Assembly: GCF_000812185.1 (NCBI RefSeq)
Contig: NZ_CP007026.1
Location: 1,121,107 to 1,185,106 of the forward strand
Reading direction: 5' to 3'
DNA: 64,000 bases
DNA from: Candidatus Nitrosopelagicus brevis
GTDB taxonomy: Archaea > Thermoproteota > Nitrososphaeria > Nitrososphaerales > Nitrosopumilaceae
Part shown: piece after piece, positions 1-7,795 of the stretch
Layout: every line of letters starts with the position of its first letter
How positions within the stretch are numbered: position 1 is the first letter of the stretch
Translations under genes and position numbers: made by a program
The notes under the pieces: model-generated
What the model was told of the DNA's origin: nothing
What the model saw: the letters and a program-made list of their open reading frames with translations, nothing else
Database searches by the model: none

Positions 1-548
1 CCACCTGCGGTAAGACTTACGTCACCAACATTTGATTTGATGTTAGAGACATCTTTTTGTAATGATGATAATGCATTTTTCACTGCGCCAATTTCACCTG
101 CAGAAGATGAACCACTAACTGGTGGAAATGCAATAATTGATTGACTTTCAACATCTTCAATAGGAATCACAACATCAACGGGCAAACCATTTAGTTCACC
201 AACCAATTTTACAGACATTGAACCTGTTTTAGTTGGGAATATTTTTGCATAGTAATGACCAGGGCGAGGATCAGAATTAATATCCAATTCTTTAGTTGCA
301 CCACCTGCCATCAAAGTTGCAGTCATGCTTTTGAAAGCGCTATTCACTCCAATTCGTAATCCTTCTTTTTCACCAGATTCTGCTACCTCAATTACAATTT
401 TGTTAGGCAAATTAACAACTGGAGGTTCATCACCCCAGCCTGCTTCAATTTCATATTGTTCAAGGTAGATAGTCGTGTGTCCATATGCTGAAGACATACC
501 AAAGCCAGAAATTAAAAGAACACTAAGAAAGAGAAAAGATTTTTTCAA
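1..548 (-). CDS. Secreted protein of unknown function, partial (3' end outside window)
   Basis: Reading the minus strand from a TTG at 548 (another TTG sits at 551) gives an open frame running off the left edge. It begins with a lysine pair and a hydrophobic signal peptide ending near SSAYG, then HTTIYLEQYEIEAGWGDEPP and a beta-rich domain. A TATA-like stretch near 573-582 lies about 27 nt upstream, which fits a leaderless TTG start. It is divergent from the CopC/CopD gene, so an extracytoplasmic role in copper or envelope biology is plausible but inferred. The visible C-terminal part, rich in Ser and Lys, looks like a coiled-coil linker. I do not recognise the family. Confidence 0.7.
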   Translation of the reverse strand, partial: MKKSFLFLSVLLISGFGMSSAYGHTTIYLEQYEIEAGWGDEPPVVNLPNKIVIEVAESGEKEGLRIGVNSAFKSMTATLMAGGATKELDINSDPRPGHYYAKIFPTKTGSMSVKLVGELNGLPVDVVIPIEDVESQSIIAFPPVSGSSSAGEIGAVKNALSSLQKDVSNIKSNVGDVSLTAG

Positions 549-645
549 CAAATATCATTTTCTTCATTACATTATTATCTTTACTAAGATAGTACAATTT
601 TCAGAGAGCATTTCTTTAAATTATAAGTAAACAAAATTGATACAA

Positions 646-3417
646 TTGAAAAAAATTTGGATTTTACCTGTGCTAGTATTCTTTTTAGGATTCCCTTTAG
701 CTAGCGCACACCCATTTTTGTTAGATTCCGAACCAGGACAAGGTCAAAATGCACCAGCAGGAACTACACAAATAATTACAAATTATTCTGAAGCAGTTGA
801 GATTGGTTTTTCTGAATTAAGGGTATATGATGCAAATGGAAATCAAATTGACAACAAAGATACAGCGTACAATGGTGGAGAAACATCACTAATAGTTACT
901 ACACCACCACTTGAAGATGGAGTTTATACAATTACTAGTAAAGTTCTATCAAAAATCGATGGTCATCTAGTACAAGCAGCCATAGTGTTTGGAGTTGGAG
1001 ATGTAAAAATTGATTCATCATTATTAGAAAAACAAGAAAATTCAGAAACGACATTCATTCCAGAATCAATTGCAAGATTTCCGGGATTAGTTGGTCAGAC
1101 AATAGTTCTAGGAGGAGTAATAGTTTCAATTACAATTTGGTCATCACAACAAACTAGATTTAGAGAAGTTTTTGCTGACATTAATGAACAATTTAAGATA
1201 AAATTCTCAAAGATTATTGGAATTGGAGTAATTGCAACTTTTGCATCAAATTTCATAATGCTAGGAGTTCAGACATGGAGATTAGAAACGTCTCCATTAG
1301 ATGTTATCGGAACAACATTTGGAACAACCTGGCTAATTCGAATGATCATAACAATAATCATAATTGGACTTTGGTTCTGGATGGAAAAGAAAAATGAAAT
1401 TACAATTAAAGGACAAATTCCATTATTAATTGCATCATTAATTTTGATTGCAACTACGACAATGATGGGGCACGGCGCATCAACTGAATTAGAAGCTCCG
1501 TGGATTTTAGATTATTCACATAATTTGTTATCTTCCATATGGATTGGAGGAGTAATATTTTTTGCATTTGTTGCATTACCAACTATCACAAAGACAGAGA
1601 ATTCAATAAAAGAGAAAATTACACTAAGTTTGATTCCAAGATTTTCAGGGTTATTCATTATCGCAATTGGAATTTTAATCATAACAGGTCCAACTTTACT
1701 ATGGTTCTTAGATGATAATGTAGCATCACTTACTGATTCTACGTATGGAAAATTGATTTTAATAAAAATCGCAATTGCTGCTGCAATGATTGGATTTGGA
1801 GGAATGTATCAAATTAAATTCCTAAAAAATATGAGCGATCTTGAAAAACTAAACATTTCAAGAAAAATTAGTAAACCACTAAAATTTGAAGCTGGATTAG
1901 GAATTGCGTTACTTGCAGTTGTTGCACTTTTGGTAAATTCTTCGCTTCCAGCAGGAGAAATTCAATCAGCAGATGCTATACAAGGAACATTTGGTTATGA
2001 ATCAGTATTATTTTCTGAAAACGCAAAATTTGATGTCAAAGTATTGCCAGCAGGAATTGGATCAAATACAATTTCAGTTATAGTTACATCATATGATGAC
2101 AAACCACTTGTAGATATTTCTGGGCTGAAGATTAAGGTTTCAAATCCACAGAAAAATATTTCACCTATAGAAGCTGAAGTTACAGAAAATGTACAAGATT
2201 CAGTTACGAAATATTCTGCAGATGCTACATTTGGATTTGTTGGAAACTGGCAGATTGAATTAGAAGCTCAAAGAGCAGAGAATTCAAATGAAAATGCAAT
2301 ATTTAGTCTTCAGATAAAACCATCACTCAATGATATAAGAACTGAAATTACTGAATATGATTTCCCAGCAGAAGAAACAGCACCATTATTCCCTGTTTAT
2401 GATGGAGAAAACATTTGGATTTCTGATGCACAAAAGCCAAGGTTATGGAAATTTTCAATAGAAGATGAACAGTTTACTCCTTACACATTTGATGGACTAA
2501 CAACAATCTTCATGGACATTGGTAAAGACGGAAAGATTTGGTTTACAGACACACCTAATTCAAAAATCGGAAGCTTTGATCCTAAAACAGAAAAATTTGA
2601 AACAATTCAATTACCACAATTCAACTTGGCTATCAAAAAATCACTTCCAACATCTGTAGGAGTTGACAACGAAAATGATGTTTGGGTAGCAGTAATTGAT
2701 CAATCATTACTTTTAGAGTATAATCAATCCACAAAAAAATTCAAAATAGTTAATACAATTACGCCTGAAGCAGGGCCAACTGCTATTGAAATTGACGATG
2801 CAAACAACGTATGGTTTGCAGAATCTCTAGTAGGTAAATTAGGTAAAATTGATGGAGAAACAAAAGAGTTGACAGAATTTACTCCTCAAGGAGAACCAAT
2901 GGCAGAGCCATTTGCGTTAATGATTGACAAAGAAGAAAATGTCTGGATTGCAGAGCACATTGGTCCTGCAATAACAAAATTCAATCCAATTTTAGAAGAC
3001 TTTAAGCAAATAAAAATTTCAAATCCAGATTCATTACCATTTGGAATGGCTTTTGACAAATATGACAACATGTGGGTTGCACAACACGTCATAGATAGTT
3101 TGGTAGTATATGATCAAAGTAGTGGTCAAATAATTGAAATTGCCATACCAACTGAAGGTTCATTCACGCAATTTGTAATTGCAGATGATAATGGAGATAT
3201 TTGGTTTGTAGAACAACGTGGAGGAAAACTTGGTAAAGTTTCAATCAGCGCAGTACCAAGTCAAATAGGAACAGTTCAAGAAGTAAAATCTCAAGACATA
3301 ATGTATGTGGAATTAGTAGCACCAATTATTGCAGCAGGAATTATTGCTACAGCATTATTTTATGTTAAAAGTGTAAAAGATAAGAGAAGAATTGACGATT
3401 TAATTTCCACTAAGTAA
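646..3417 (+). CDS. CopC-CopD copper protein fused to a lyase-like beta-propeller
   Basis: This long membrane protein seems to join four modules. A signal peptide ends at SAHP, leaving a histidine at the mature N-terminus as in CopC. A CopC-like domain follows (to about residue 120, with DGH near its end), then about eight membrane helices resembling CopD (about 145-430). Next come a YtkA-like beta domain (about 450-560) and a C-terminal propeller (about 580-880) with repeated blocks such as GKIWFTDTPNSKIGSFDP, like Vgb/NHL proteins. A last helix and a basic tail end the chain. Start: TTG 646 is preferred to TTG 637, because a TTTAAATTATAA box at 615-626 is about 27 nt upstream. Likely role: copper handling at the cell surface; the propeller's ligand is unknown. 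Confidence 0.8.
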   Translation: MKKIWILPVLVFFLGFPLASAHPFLLDSEPGQGQNAPAGTTQIITNYSEAVEIGFSELRVYDANGNQIDNKDTAYNGGETSLIVTTPPLEDGVYTITSKVLSKIDGHLVQAAIVFGVGDVKIDSSLLEKQENSETTFIPESIARFPGLVGQTIVLGGVIVSITIWSSQQTRFREVFADINEQFKIKFSKIIGIGVIATFASNFIMLGVQTWRLETSPLDVIGTTFGTTWLIRMIITIIIIGLWFWMEKKNEITIKGQIPLLIASLILIATTTMMGHGASTELEAPWILDYSHNLLSSIWIGGVIFFAFVALPTITKTENSIKEKITLSLIPRFSGLFIIAIGILIITGPTLLWFLDDNVASLTDSTYGKLILIKIAIAAAMIGFGGMYQIKFLKNMSDLEKLNISRKISKPLKFEAGLGIALLAVVALLVNSSLPAGEIQSADAIQGTFGYESVLFSENAKFDVKVLPAGIGSNTISVIVTSYDDKPLVDISGLKIKVSNPQKNISPIEAEVTENVQDSVTKYSADATFGFVGNWQIELEAQRAENSNENAIFSLQIKPSLNDIRTEITEYDFPAEETAPLFPVYDGENIWISDAQKPRLWKFSIEDEQFTPYTFDGLTTIFMDIGKDGKIWFTDTPNSKIGSFDPKTEKFETIQLPQFNLAIKKSLPTSVGVDNENDVWVAVIDQSLLLEYNQSTKKFKIVNTITPEAGPTAIEIDDANNVWFAESLVGKLGKIDGETKELTEFTPQGEPMAEPFALMIDKEENVWIAEHIGPAITKFNPILEDFKQIKISNPDSLPFGMAFDKYDNMWVAQHVIDSLVVYDQSSGQIIEIAIPTEGSFTQFVIADDNGDIWFVEQRGGKLGKVSISAVPSQIGTVQEVKSQDIMYVELVAPIIAAGIIATALFYVKSVKDKRRIDDLISTK

Positions 3418-3443
3418 AATAAGAGTAAGAATAGTTTTACAAT

Positions 3444-5000
3444 ATGAAGATCATAATTGGAATACTGTTAGTATTTTTTGTAACATTCTCAATTGGAACA
3501 GCATTTGGTCATGGAGCAGGTATTGAGGCATCACCATTAATTTTTACAAATGATAGAGAAGTAAAAGTTACAGTAGAATTACTTCCAGCAGATTTTTACA
3601 AATCAGATCAAAAAATGATTAAGATTGATGCATATGATCATACAAATCGAGAAACCATTACAAATGCTAGTTTTAAGGTTCAAATTTTTAATGACAATCA
3701 GTTATTGCTAGATGAGTGGTTTTACACACAAGATGGAAACTTGATTTTAGAAGTCGATCCTGATGTAATTGTCACTAACAGAAATACTATTGAAATTTCT
3801 GGAGAGAAGAATAGTTTTGGTTTGTGGGAGAAAACAGATACAACACCATTAATCGTAACTGGACCAATTTTTGATGAGGGCGGAATATACACCTTCAAAA
3901 TTAATCTAGATGCTCAAGATGAAGTGGGAATAATTAGTGATGTAGAGTTTGAGGTTCAAGTCAGCGTAACTAATGTAAAGTATTATCAAGAAAAGGTAGG
4001 AGAAAAAGATGCAGAATTTCGAGTGAAATCCTACTATGATAAAGTTAGCAATTTTGAGTATGATTCAAAAGAAAATGTTGCAAAAATTAGTTTTCCATTT
4101 GATTTTTCTGAGACAAATATTTCACATACAAATGTAATACATACAGAAATAATGTTTGCAAAAAATACACTTGAATTTCTTTCACCAAATTATTCTGGCA
4201 CTGGTAATGGCATAGAGTTATTCAAATCATCGATATTCATTGATGATTATTCTGAAGAAGATAATCGCATAGTTCACTTTGTATTACTGCCAGATCATGT
4301 AAGACATATCAAAAATCAAATGAAAAAAATGGGTGAAGAAATGCCAAATTCAATTGATTTAGTTCTCAACAAAGGAAAAGAAATAGAATTTCCATTACGA
4401 ACTCTAACACTTAGTGAAGAATATCAAGTTGATTTATCATGGGATCCTAAAGTTATAGTTCCTGGAGAAAAAGTCAAGTTCATTTACACATTTAGAGATA
4501 CGACAGACTTGGGTCCAATTAGAGATTCTGATTACACATTTACAATATTACAAGATGGTAAAACAATTTTTTCTGAAGACAGATTTGCAAAAATTGGCGC
4601 AGACTTTACAGACTTTACATTTACAGAAGAACAAACAGGTCTTACGATTGCCAGATTTTCAAATATTTCAGGAAGTGGGCAACAAACAGAATTTGCATTT
4701 GTAGTAGGTGGACAAACTGAAACAAAAACATCATCAGTTCCAGAGTGGGTTAAAAACAATGCTGGATGGTGGGCTGATGGTCAGATACCAGACTCTGCAT
4801 TCATTGATGGAATTGAATATTTGATCAAAGACGGAATTATTGTTGTTTCAAATGCAAAACAAAGTGAATCACAAGCACAAGGAATTCCAGAATGGATAAA
4901 AAATAACGCTGAATGGTGGGCTGATGGACGAATACCAGACTCTGCATTCATTGATGGAATTGAATATTTGATCAAAGACGGAATTATAAAAATAAGTTAA
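3444..5000 (+). CDS. Secreted beta-sandwich protein with two C-terminal PEWVKNNAGWW-type repeats
   Basis: A signal peptide (MKIIIGILLVFFVTFSIGTA) leads a 518-aa extracytoplasmic protein made of beta-rich Ig-like segments. The C-terminus holds two copies of a roughly 37-residue module starting PEWVKNNAGWWADGQIP and ending YLIKDGII, joined by a Ser/Gln linker. The same module, more diverged, ends the protein at 42796-43335, so it is a shared surface-protein module in this organism. The gene follows the CopC/CopD gene by 26 bp on the same strand and probably shares its transcript, suggesting a cell-surface partner of that protein. Function unknown. Confidence 0.75.
   Translation: MKIIIGILLVFFVTFSIGTAFGHGAGIEASPLIFTNDREVKVTVELLPADFYKSDQKMIKIDAYDHTNRETITNASFKVQIFNDNQLLLDEWFYTQDGNLILEVDPDVIVTNRNTIEISGEKNSFGLWEKTDTTPLIVTGPIFDEGGIYTFKINLDAQDEVGIISDVEFEVQVSVTNVKYYQEKVGEKDAEFRVKSYYDKVSNFEYDSKENVAKISFPFDFSETNISHTNVIHTEIMFAKNTLEFLSPNYSGTGNGIELFKSSIFIDDYSEEDNRIVHFVLLPDHVRHIKNQMKKMGEEMPNSIDLVLNKGKEIEFPLRTLTLSEEYQVDLSWDPKVIVPGEKVKFIYTFRDTTDLGPIRDSDYTFTILQDGKTIFSEDRFAKIGADFTDFTFTEEQTGLTIARFSNISGSGQQTEFAFVVGGQTETKTSSVPEWVKNNAGWWADGQIPDSAFIDGIEYLIKDGIIVVSNAKQSESQAQGIPEWIKNNAEWWADGRIPDSAFIDGIEYLIKDGIIKIS
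4785..4840 (+). repeat. 56-bp direct repeat, copy 1
   Basis: A 56-base stretch that encodes the second half of the first PEWVKNN module recurs without a mismatch at 4932-4987, 147 bp (49 codons) downstream. Identity at the DNA level, including third positions, points to recent duplication or gene conversion rather than only protein-level constraint. Confidence 0.9.
4932..4987 (+). repeat. 56-bp direct repeat, copy 2
   Basis: Second identical copy of the 56-base segment at 4785-4840. It encodes the last part of the C-terminal module just before the stop codon. Confidence 0.9.
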
Positions 5001-5011
5001 AAAAATTCTGG

Positions 5012-5143
5012 TTATTCAAAAGCTGAAACAAAACTAGATTGTTCAACCTTTGTTTCTTTGCACTTGCATTGATTTGAGTCTTCACCGCACTCAAAGCAAA
5101 CTAGGAGATTTCCTCCCTTACAGTCGTATAGTGACATTTCCAT
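5012..5143 (-). CDS. 43-aa Cys-rich (zinc-binding type) small protein
   Basis: An ATG at 5143 (second ATG at 5137) opens a 43-codon frame. It carries five cysteines: one near the N-terminus (YDCKGG), then CFECG and CKCK, which suggests a small metal-binding knuckle. It sits alone between the 3' end of the secreted repeat protein and the 3' end of pyrB. The spacing and number of cysteines are hard to explain by chance, so I treat it as a real gene of unknown function. Confidence 0.6.
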   Translation of the reverse strand: MEMSLYDCKGGNLLVCFECGEDSNQCKCKETKVEQSSFVSAFE

Positions 5144-5208
5144 ATCTTATTGCAAAGTTTGTATTTAATGATAATTGGGTATATAGATCAAGTATGACTA
5201 TTGTTTTC

Positions 5209-6126
5209 TTATTGTAAAAGTAGGCTCAAAATTGCTGCACGTGTGAATTTTCCATATTCAGCTTGCTGGAAGTATTTTGCTTGTTTTGAAGAATCAACAT
5301 CAGTTGAAATTTCATCAATTCTTGGAAGAGGATGTAACAGTATTGAATCGTCTTTCATTTTATTTACAACATCTTGACCTATCACATAACTGCCCTTTAC
5401 TTTGACATATTCTTCTTCATCAGGGAATCTTTCTTTTTGAATTCTTGTTACATACAAAACATCCAAGTCCTCTATGTACTCATCTAGATTTTCAGATTCA
5501 GTATATGATAGATTTTCTTTTAGATTGTATGTAGAATCACTTCTAATTTTTAGTGATTCTGGAGATATCAGATGAACATTAACATCATAATTGCTTAGAC
5601 CATACAATAAAGAGTAAACCGTTCGTCCATATTTGAGATCACCAACAATTCCAATATTTTTTCCATCAATCTTGCCTAGCTCTTTTTTTATTGTATACAA
5701 ATCCTGAATCGCTTGTGTAGGATGTTCTTCAGTTCCACTACCTGCATTGATAATAGGTTTTGAAGATACCTCTGCTGCAAATTTACTGGAGCCGTCTAGA
5801 GAATGACGTAAAACAATTGCATCAGTATATCCAGACATTATTCTTACAGTGTCAGCTAGACTTTCACCCTTTTGAACAGAAGAAGATGTTGCATCAGCAA
5901 TTCCAAATGAGGTACCACCAAGTAGAGCCATTGCTGATTGAAAACTAAGTCTAGTTCTAGTACTTGGTTCAAAGAATAGATAACCTAGAGTTTTCCCTCT
6001 AGCTATTTCACGTCTCTCTTCTGCCTTCATTTCGATAATTTCGTTTGTTTTAGAGTAGATTTCTTCTAGATTATCCTTTGATAAATCACGTATAGATATG
6101 ATATCATTTTGGGAAAAATTCTTCAT
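5209..6126 (-). CDS. pyrB: Aspartate carbamoyltransferase, catalytic chain
   Basis: PyrB condenses carbamoyl phosphate with aspartate, the committed step of pyrimidine synthesis, in the cytoplasm. The carbamoyl-phosphate motif FEPSTRTRLSFQSA, the GSGTEEHPTQA loop and the C-terminal HPLPRIDEI motif are all present, and the length (about 305 aa) is normal. ATG 6126 is chosen over the in-frame ATG 6138, because a minus-strand TATA-like box at 6150-6159 lies about 27 nt before 6126, and the 6138 ATG overlaps the TATA box of pyrI. The gene is divergent from pyrI, whereas many archaea have a pyrBI operon. Confidence 0.96.
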   Translation of the reverse strand: MKNFSQNDIISIRDLSKDNLEEIYSKTNEIIEMKAEERREIARGKTLGYLFFEPSTRTRLSFQSAMALLGGTSFGIADATSSSVQKGESLADTVRIMSGYTDAIVLRHSLDGSSKFAAEVSSKPIINAGSGTEEHPTQAIQDLYTIKKELGKIDGKNIGIVGDLKYGRTVYSLLYGLSNYDVNVHLISPESLKIRSDSTYNLKENLSYTESENLDEYIEDLDVLYVTRIQKERFPDEEEYVKVKGSYVIGQDVVNKMKDDSILLHPLPRIDEISTDVDSSKQAKYFQQAEYGKFTRAAILSLLLQ

Positions 6127-6137
6127 TCTTTGAATCA

Positions 6138-6159
6138 TATATAGTGGCAGATATACAAA
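6138..6159. promoter_or_regulatory. Interlocked divergent pyrB/pyrI promoters
   Basis: Two TATA-like boxes lie within 22 bp. TATATAG at 6138-6144 is centred about 26 nt before the pyrI ATG (6167, plus strand). The minus-strand TTTGTATATC at 6150-6159 is centred about 27 nt before the pyrB ATG at 6126. Both imply leaderless transcripts, and the two initiation complexes would compete for the same DNA, coupling the two chains' expression. Confidence 0.6.
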
Positions 6160-6166
6160 CTATTCT

Positions 6167-6637
6167 ATGGAACAATCTGATCTGTTAGTCAGGCGTATTA
6201 AAGACGGAACAGTAATTGATCATATTAACGAAGGAAAGGGCCTCAATGTTTTAGAAGCACTAGAAATTGATGGCAGTAGTGGAAACGTCATTACCATCGC
6301 TTTGAATATGCCTAGCGGTAAATTAAAGAAAAAAGACATGATAAAGGTAGAAGGTAGGTTTCTAGAAGGGGATGATACAAACAGGTTAGCAGTGATTGCC
6401 CCATCATCTACGGTGAATATAATCAAAGATTACAAACTTGTAGAAAAAAGAAGAGTTTCACTACCAAATCAGATTGAAGATATTTTTCGATGCTCAAACC
6501 CAGACTGCATTACAAACAGTCAAGAGCACATAGAGTCCATAATGGAAGTCATTGACAAGGATAATCTTGTTCTAAAGTGTAGATATTGTGGACGGATTTT
6601 AGATGTAAATGATCTAGTAATCCAAAAGAAAAATTAA
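6167..6637 (+). CDS. pyrI: Aspartate carbamoyltransferase, regulatory chain
   Basis: PyrI binds nucleotide effectors and assembles with PyrB into the allosteric enzyme. The N-terminal allosteric domain shows RRIKDGTVIDHINEGKGLNV, and the C-terminal zinc domain carries four cysteines as CSNPDC and CRYCG. Length of 156 aa is typical. The start at ATG 6167 fits a TATATAG box about 26 nt upstream. It faces away from pyrB across a 40-bp intergenic region and converges on the ATP synthase operon across a 25-bp AT-rich gap. Confidence 0.97.
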   Translation: MEQSDLLVRRIKDGTVIDHINEGKGLNVLEALEIDGSSGNVITIALNMPSGKLKKKDMIKVEGRFLEGDDTNRLAVIAPSSTVNIIKDYKLVEKRRVSLPNQIEDIFRCSNPDCITNSQEHIESIMEVIDKDNLVLKCRYCGRILDVNDLVIQKKN

Positions 6638-6662
6638 AAAATTTTAAAAAAATTATTTTTGA
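6638..6662. terminator. Bidirectional A/T-tract terminator between pyrI and atpK
   Basis: The 25-bp gap between the convergent stops is almost only A and T. It gives oligo-U tracts on both transcripts, which is how archaeal RNA polymerase usually terminates. Confidence 0.5.
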
Positions 6663-6974
6663 TTATTGTCCTAAGATAATGAACATCATGACGATACCGT
6701 AGATAGCAATTGATTCTACCATTCCGATGAAGATGAACACTTTAGATTGTAATGCTGGGTTTTCAGTAATTACTGCTAAACCTGCAGAACCGACATAACC
6801 TAAACCAATTCCTGCACCCATTGCTGCAAGACCAAATGCAAGACCTGCACCGATTAGTTTTGAACCGTCACCACTACCAGAAGAAGCGTCTTCTTCAGCA
6901 GCATGTGCAACGCCGGTTAGTCCTGTAAATGAAACTGCGATGACTGCAAGTAAGAATATTGAGAGTGGTCTCAT
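6663..6974 (-). CDS. atpK: A-type ATP synthase proteolipid (K/c) subunit with signal peptide
   Basis: This is the rotor-ring subunit. The C-terminal part is one two-helix hairpin: a Gly/Ala-rich helix (AAMGAGIGLGYVG) and a helix with the ion-binding glutamate in FIGMVESIAIYG. It is preceded by a hydrophobic leader (MRPLSIFLLAVIAVSFTGL) and a short Glu/Ser/Gly stretch, so the mature subunit probably follows cleavage of a signal-like peptide. ATG 6974 is preferred to 7001 or 7019, because a minus-strand TTTAAATA box at about 7002-7009 is about 27 nt upstream. An own promoter would permit the high stoichiometry of the ring. It is the last gene of the ATP synthase cluster. Confidence 0.93.
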   Translation of the reverse strand: MRPLSIFLLAVIAVSFTGLTGVAHAAEEDASSGSGDGSKLIGAGLAFGLAAMGAGIGLGYVGSAGLAVITENPALQSKVFIFIGMVESIAIYGIVMMFIILGQ

Positions 6975-7024
6975 TTTCAATTTTTGAATTTTAGTGACCA
7001 TATTTAAACCAACACCCAATTTTA

Positions 7025-7156
7025 TTAGATCTTATCCAAAGTTTTCTTTTTTGCGGATTGAAGTTTATCTTTGATCGATTTTGAAGAAGTCTCATACTCA
7101 CTGTCTAAAGTTTTCTTAGAATTTTCAAGTAATCTTTTAATTTCATCTTTTGCCAT
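7025..7156 (-). CDS. 43-aa charged helical protein inside the ATP synthase operon
   Basis: A 43-codon frame starts at ATG 7156, one base after the atpD stop, and ends 50 bp before the atpK start. It encodes a Lys/Glu-rich, probably all-helical peptide (MAKDEIKRLLENSKKTLDSE) with no membrane segment. Its position between D and K and tight spacing suggest co-translation with the ATP synthase. It could be a small stalk or assembly factor, comparable in character to the short helical G/H peripheral-stalk subunits, but homology cannot be judged by eye. Confidence 0.65.
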   Translation of the reverse strand: MAKDEIKRLLENSKKTLDSEYETSSKSIKDKLQSAKKKTLDKI

Positions 7157-7157
7157 T

Positions 7158-7790
7158 TTACTGTCTTTTCTCCATGGAAGCTTTCACTTTTTTTAACCTT
7201 GCGAATTCCTCTCTTTCTCTTTCTTCAAGGGTAGCAAGAATAAAGCGAACTCTTTGTTTGTATTGAGGAATAATCACATTTTCTAATGCATTTAGAAGTT
7301 TTTGTGTCTTTTCAAGTGCTTTTGCAAGACTAAAGATAGAGTTTTCATACTCAGCAGCCTTGCAGATTTTTGGAAGTAAATCTTTGATTAGTTTTGCACC
7401 ACGATCAATTGATGCATTAGTATCTGCAAATCCATATGGAATTGATTTTGTGTCTTTTTCAGTAACGCTCAGGACAGGTATGGTTACGTCTACTACACGT
7501 TTTACATCTGATTCTACCTCCATTACAGCAGGTGTGGATTGTGCTACAGAATCGACTGTTCCTACACCTAGAGATAGATATGATTCGTTAACTGATTGGT
7601 AGATATCTTGTAAAGGTTCCCAGATTCCACCTCTGGTTTTTTGTGCTTCGGCAATCATCTCTTCAATATTTTTTAGTAAAACTTTACGTTTATCATCTAA
7701 AATTTTCTGTACCATAGTTGCAACTTGACTAGAACGTTTGTACTTGAATAGCTCAATCTTTGTTGCTGTTACGTTTTGCCCAAATGACAT
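7158..7790 (-). CDS. atpD: A-type ATP synthase subunit D (central stalk)
   Basis: Subunit D forms the coiled-coil central shaft that turns inside the A3B3 head. The 210-aa protein starts with the typical helix (ATKIELFKYKRSSQVA) and ends with a second long helix with KALEKTQKLLNALENVIIPQ and RVRFILATLEEREREEF, the hairpin seen in the D/gamma family. It follows atpB by 5 bp and precedes the 43-aa gene by 1 bp, so it is inside the operon. Confidence 0.95.
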   Translation of the reverse strand: MSFGQNVTATKIELFKYKRSSQVATMVQKILDDKRKVLLKNIEEMIAEAQKTRGGIWEPLQDIYQSVNESYLSLGVGTVDSVAQSTPAVMEVESDVKRVVDVTIPVLSVTEKDTKSIPYGFADTNASIDRGAKLIKDLLPKICKAAEYENSIFSLAKALEKTQKLLNALENVIIPQYKQRVRFILATLEEREREEFARLKKVKASMEKRQ

Positions 7791-7795
7791 TAGAA

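Noticed and set aside
576-591. Inverted repeat TATCTT-TACT-AAGATA in the CopC/CopD divergent promoter
   Set aside because: Only 6-bp arms in AT-rich DNA; could be chance, so not listed as an operator.
4781-4975. Antisense frame over the 56-bp repeats
   Set aside because: Mirror of the sense repeat coding; no independent protein features.
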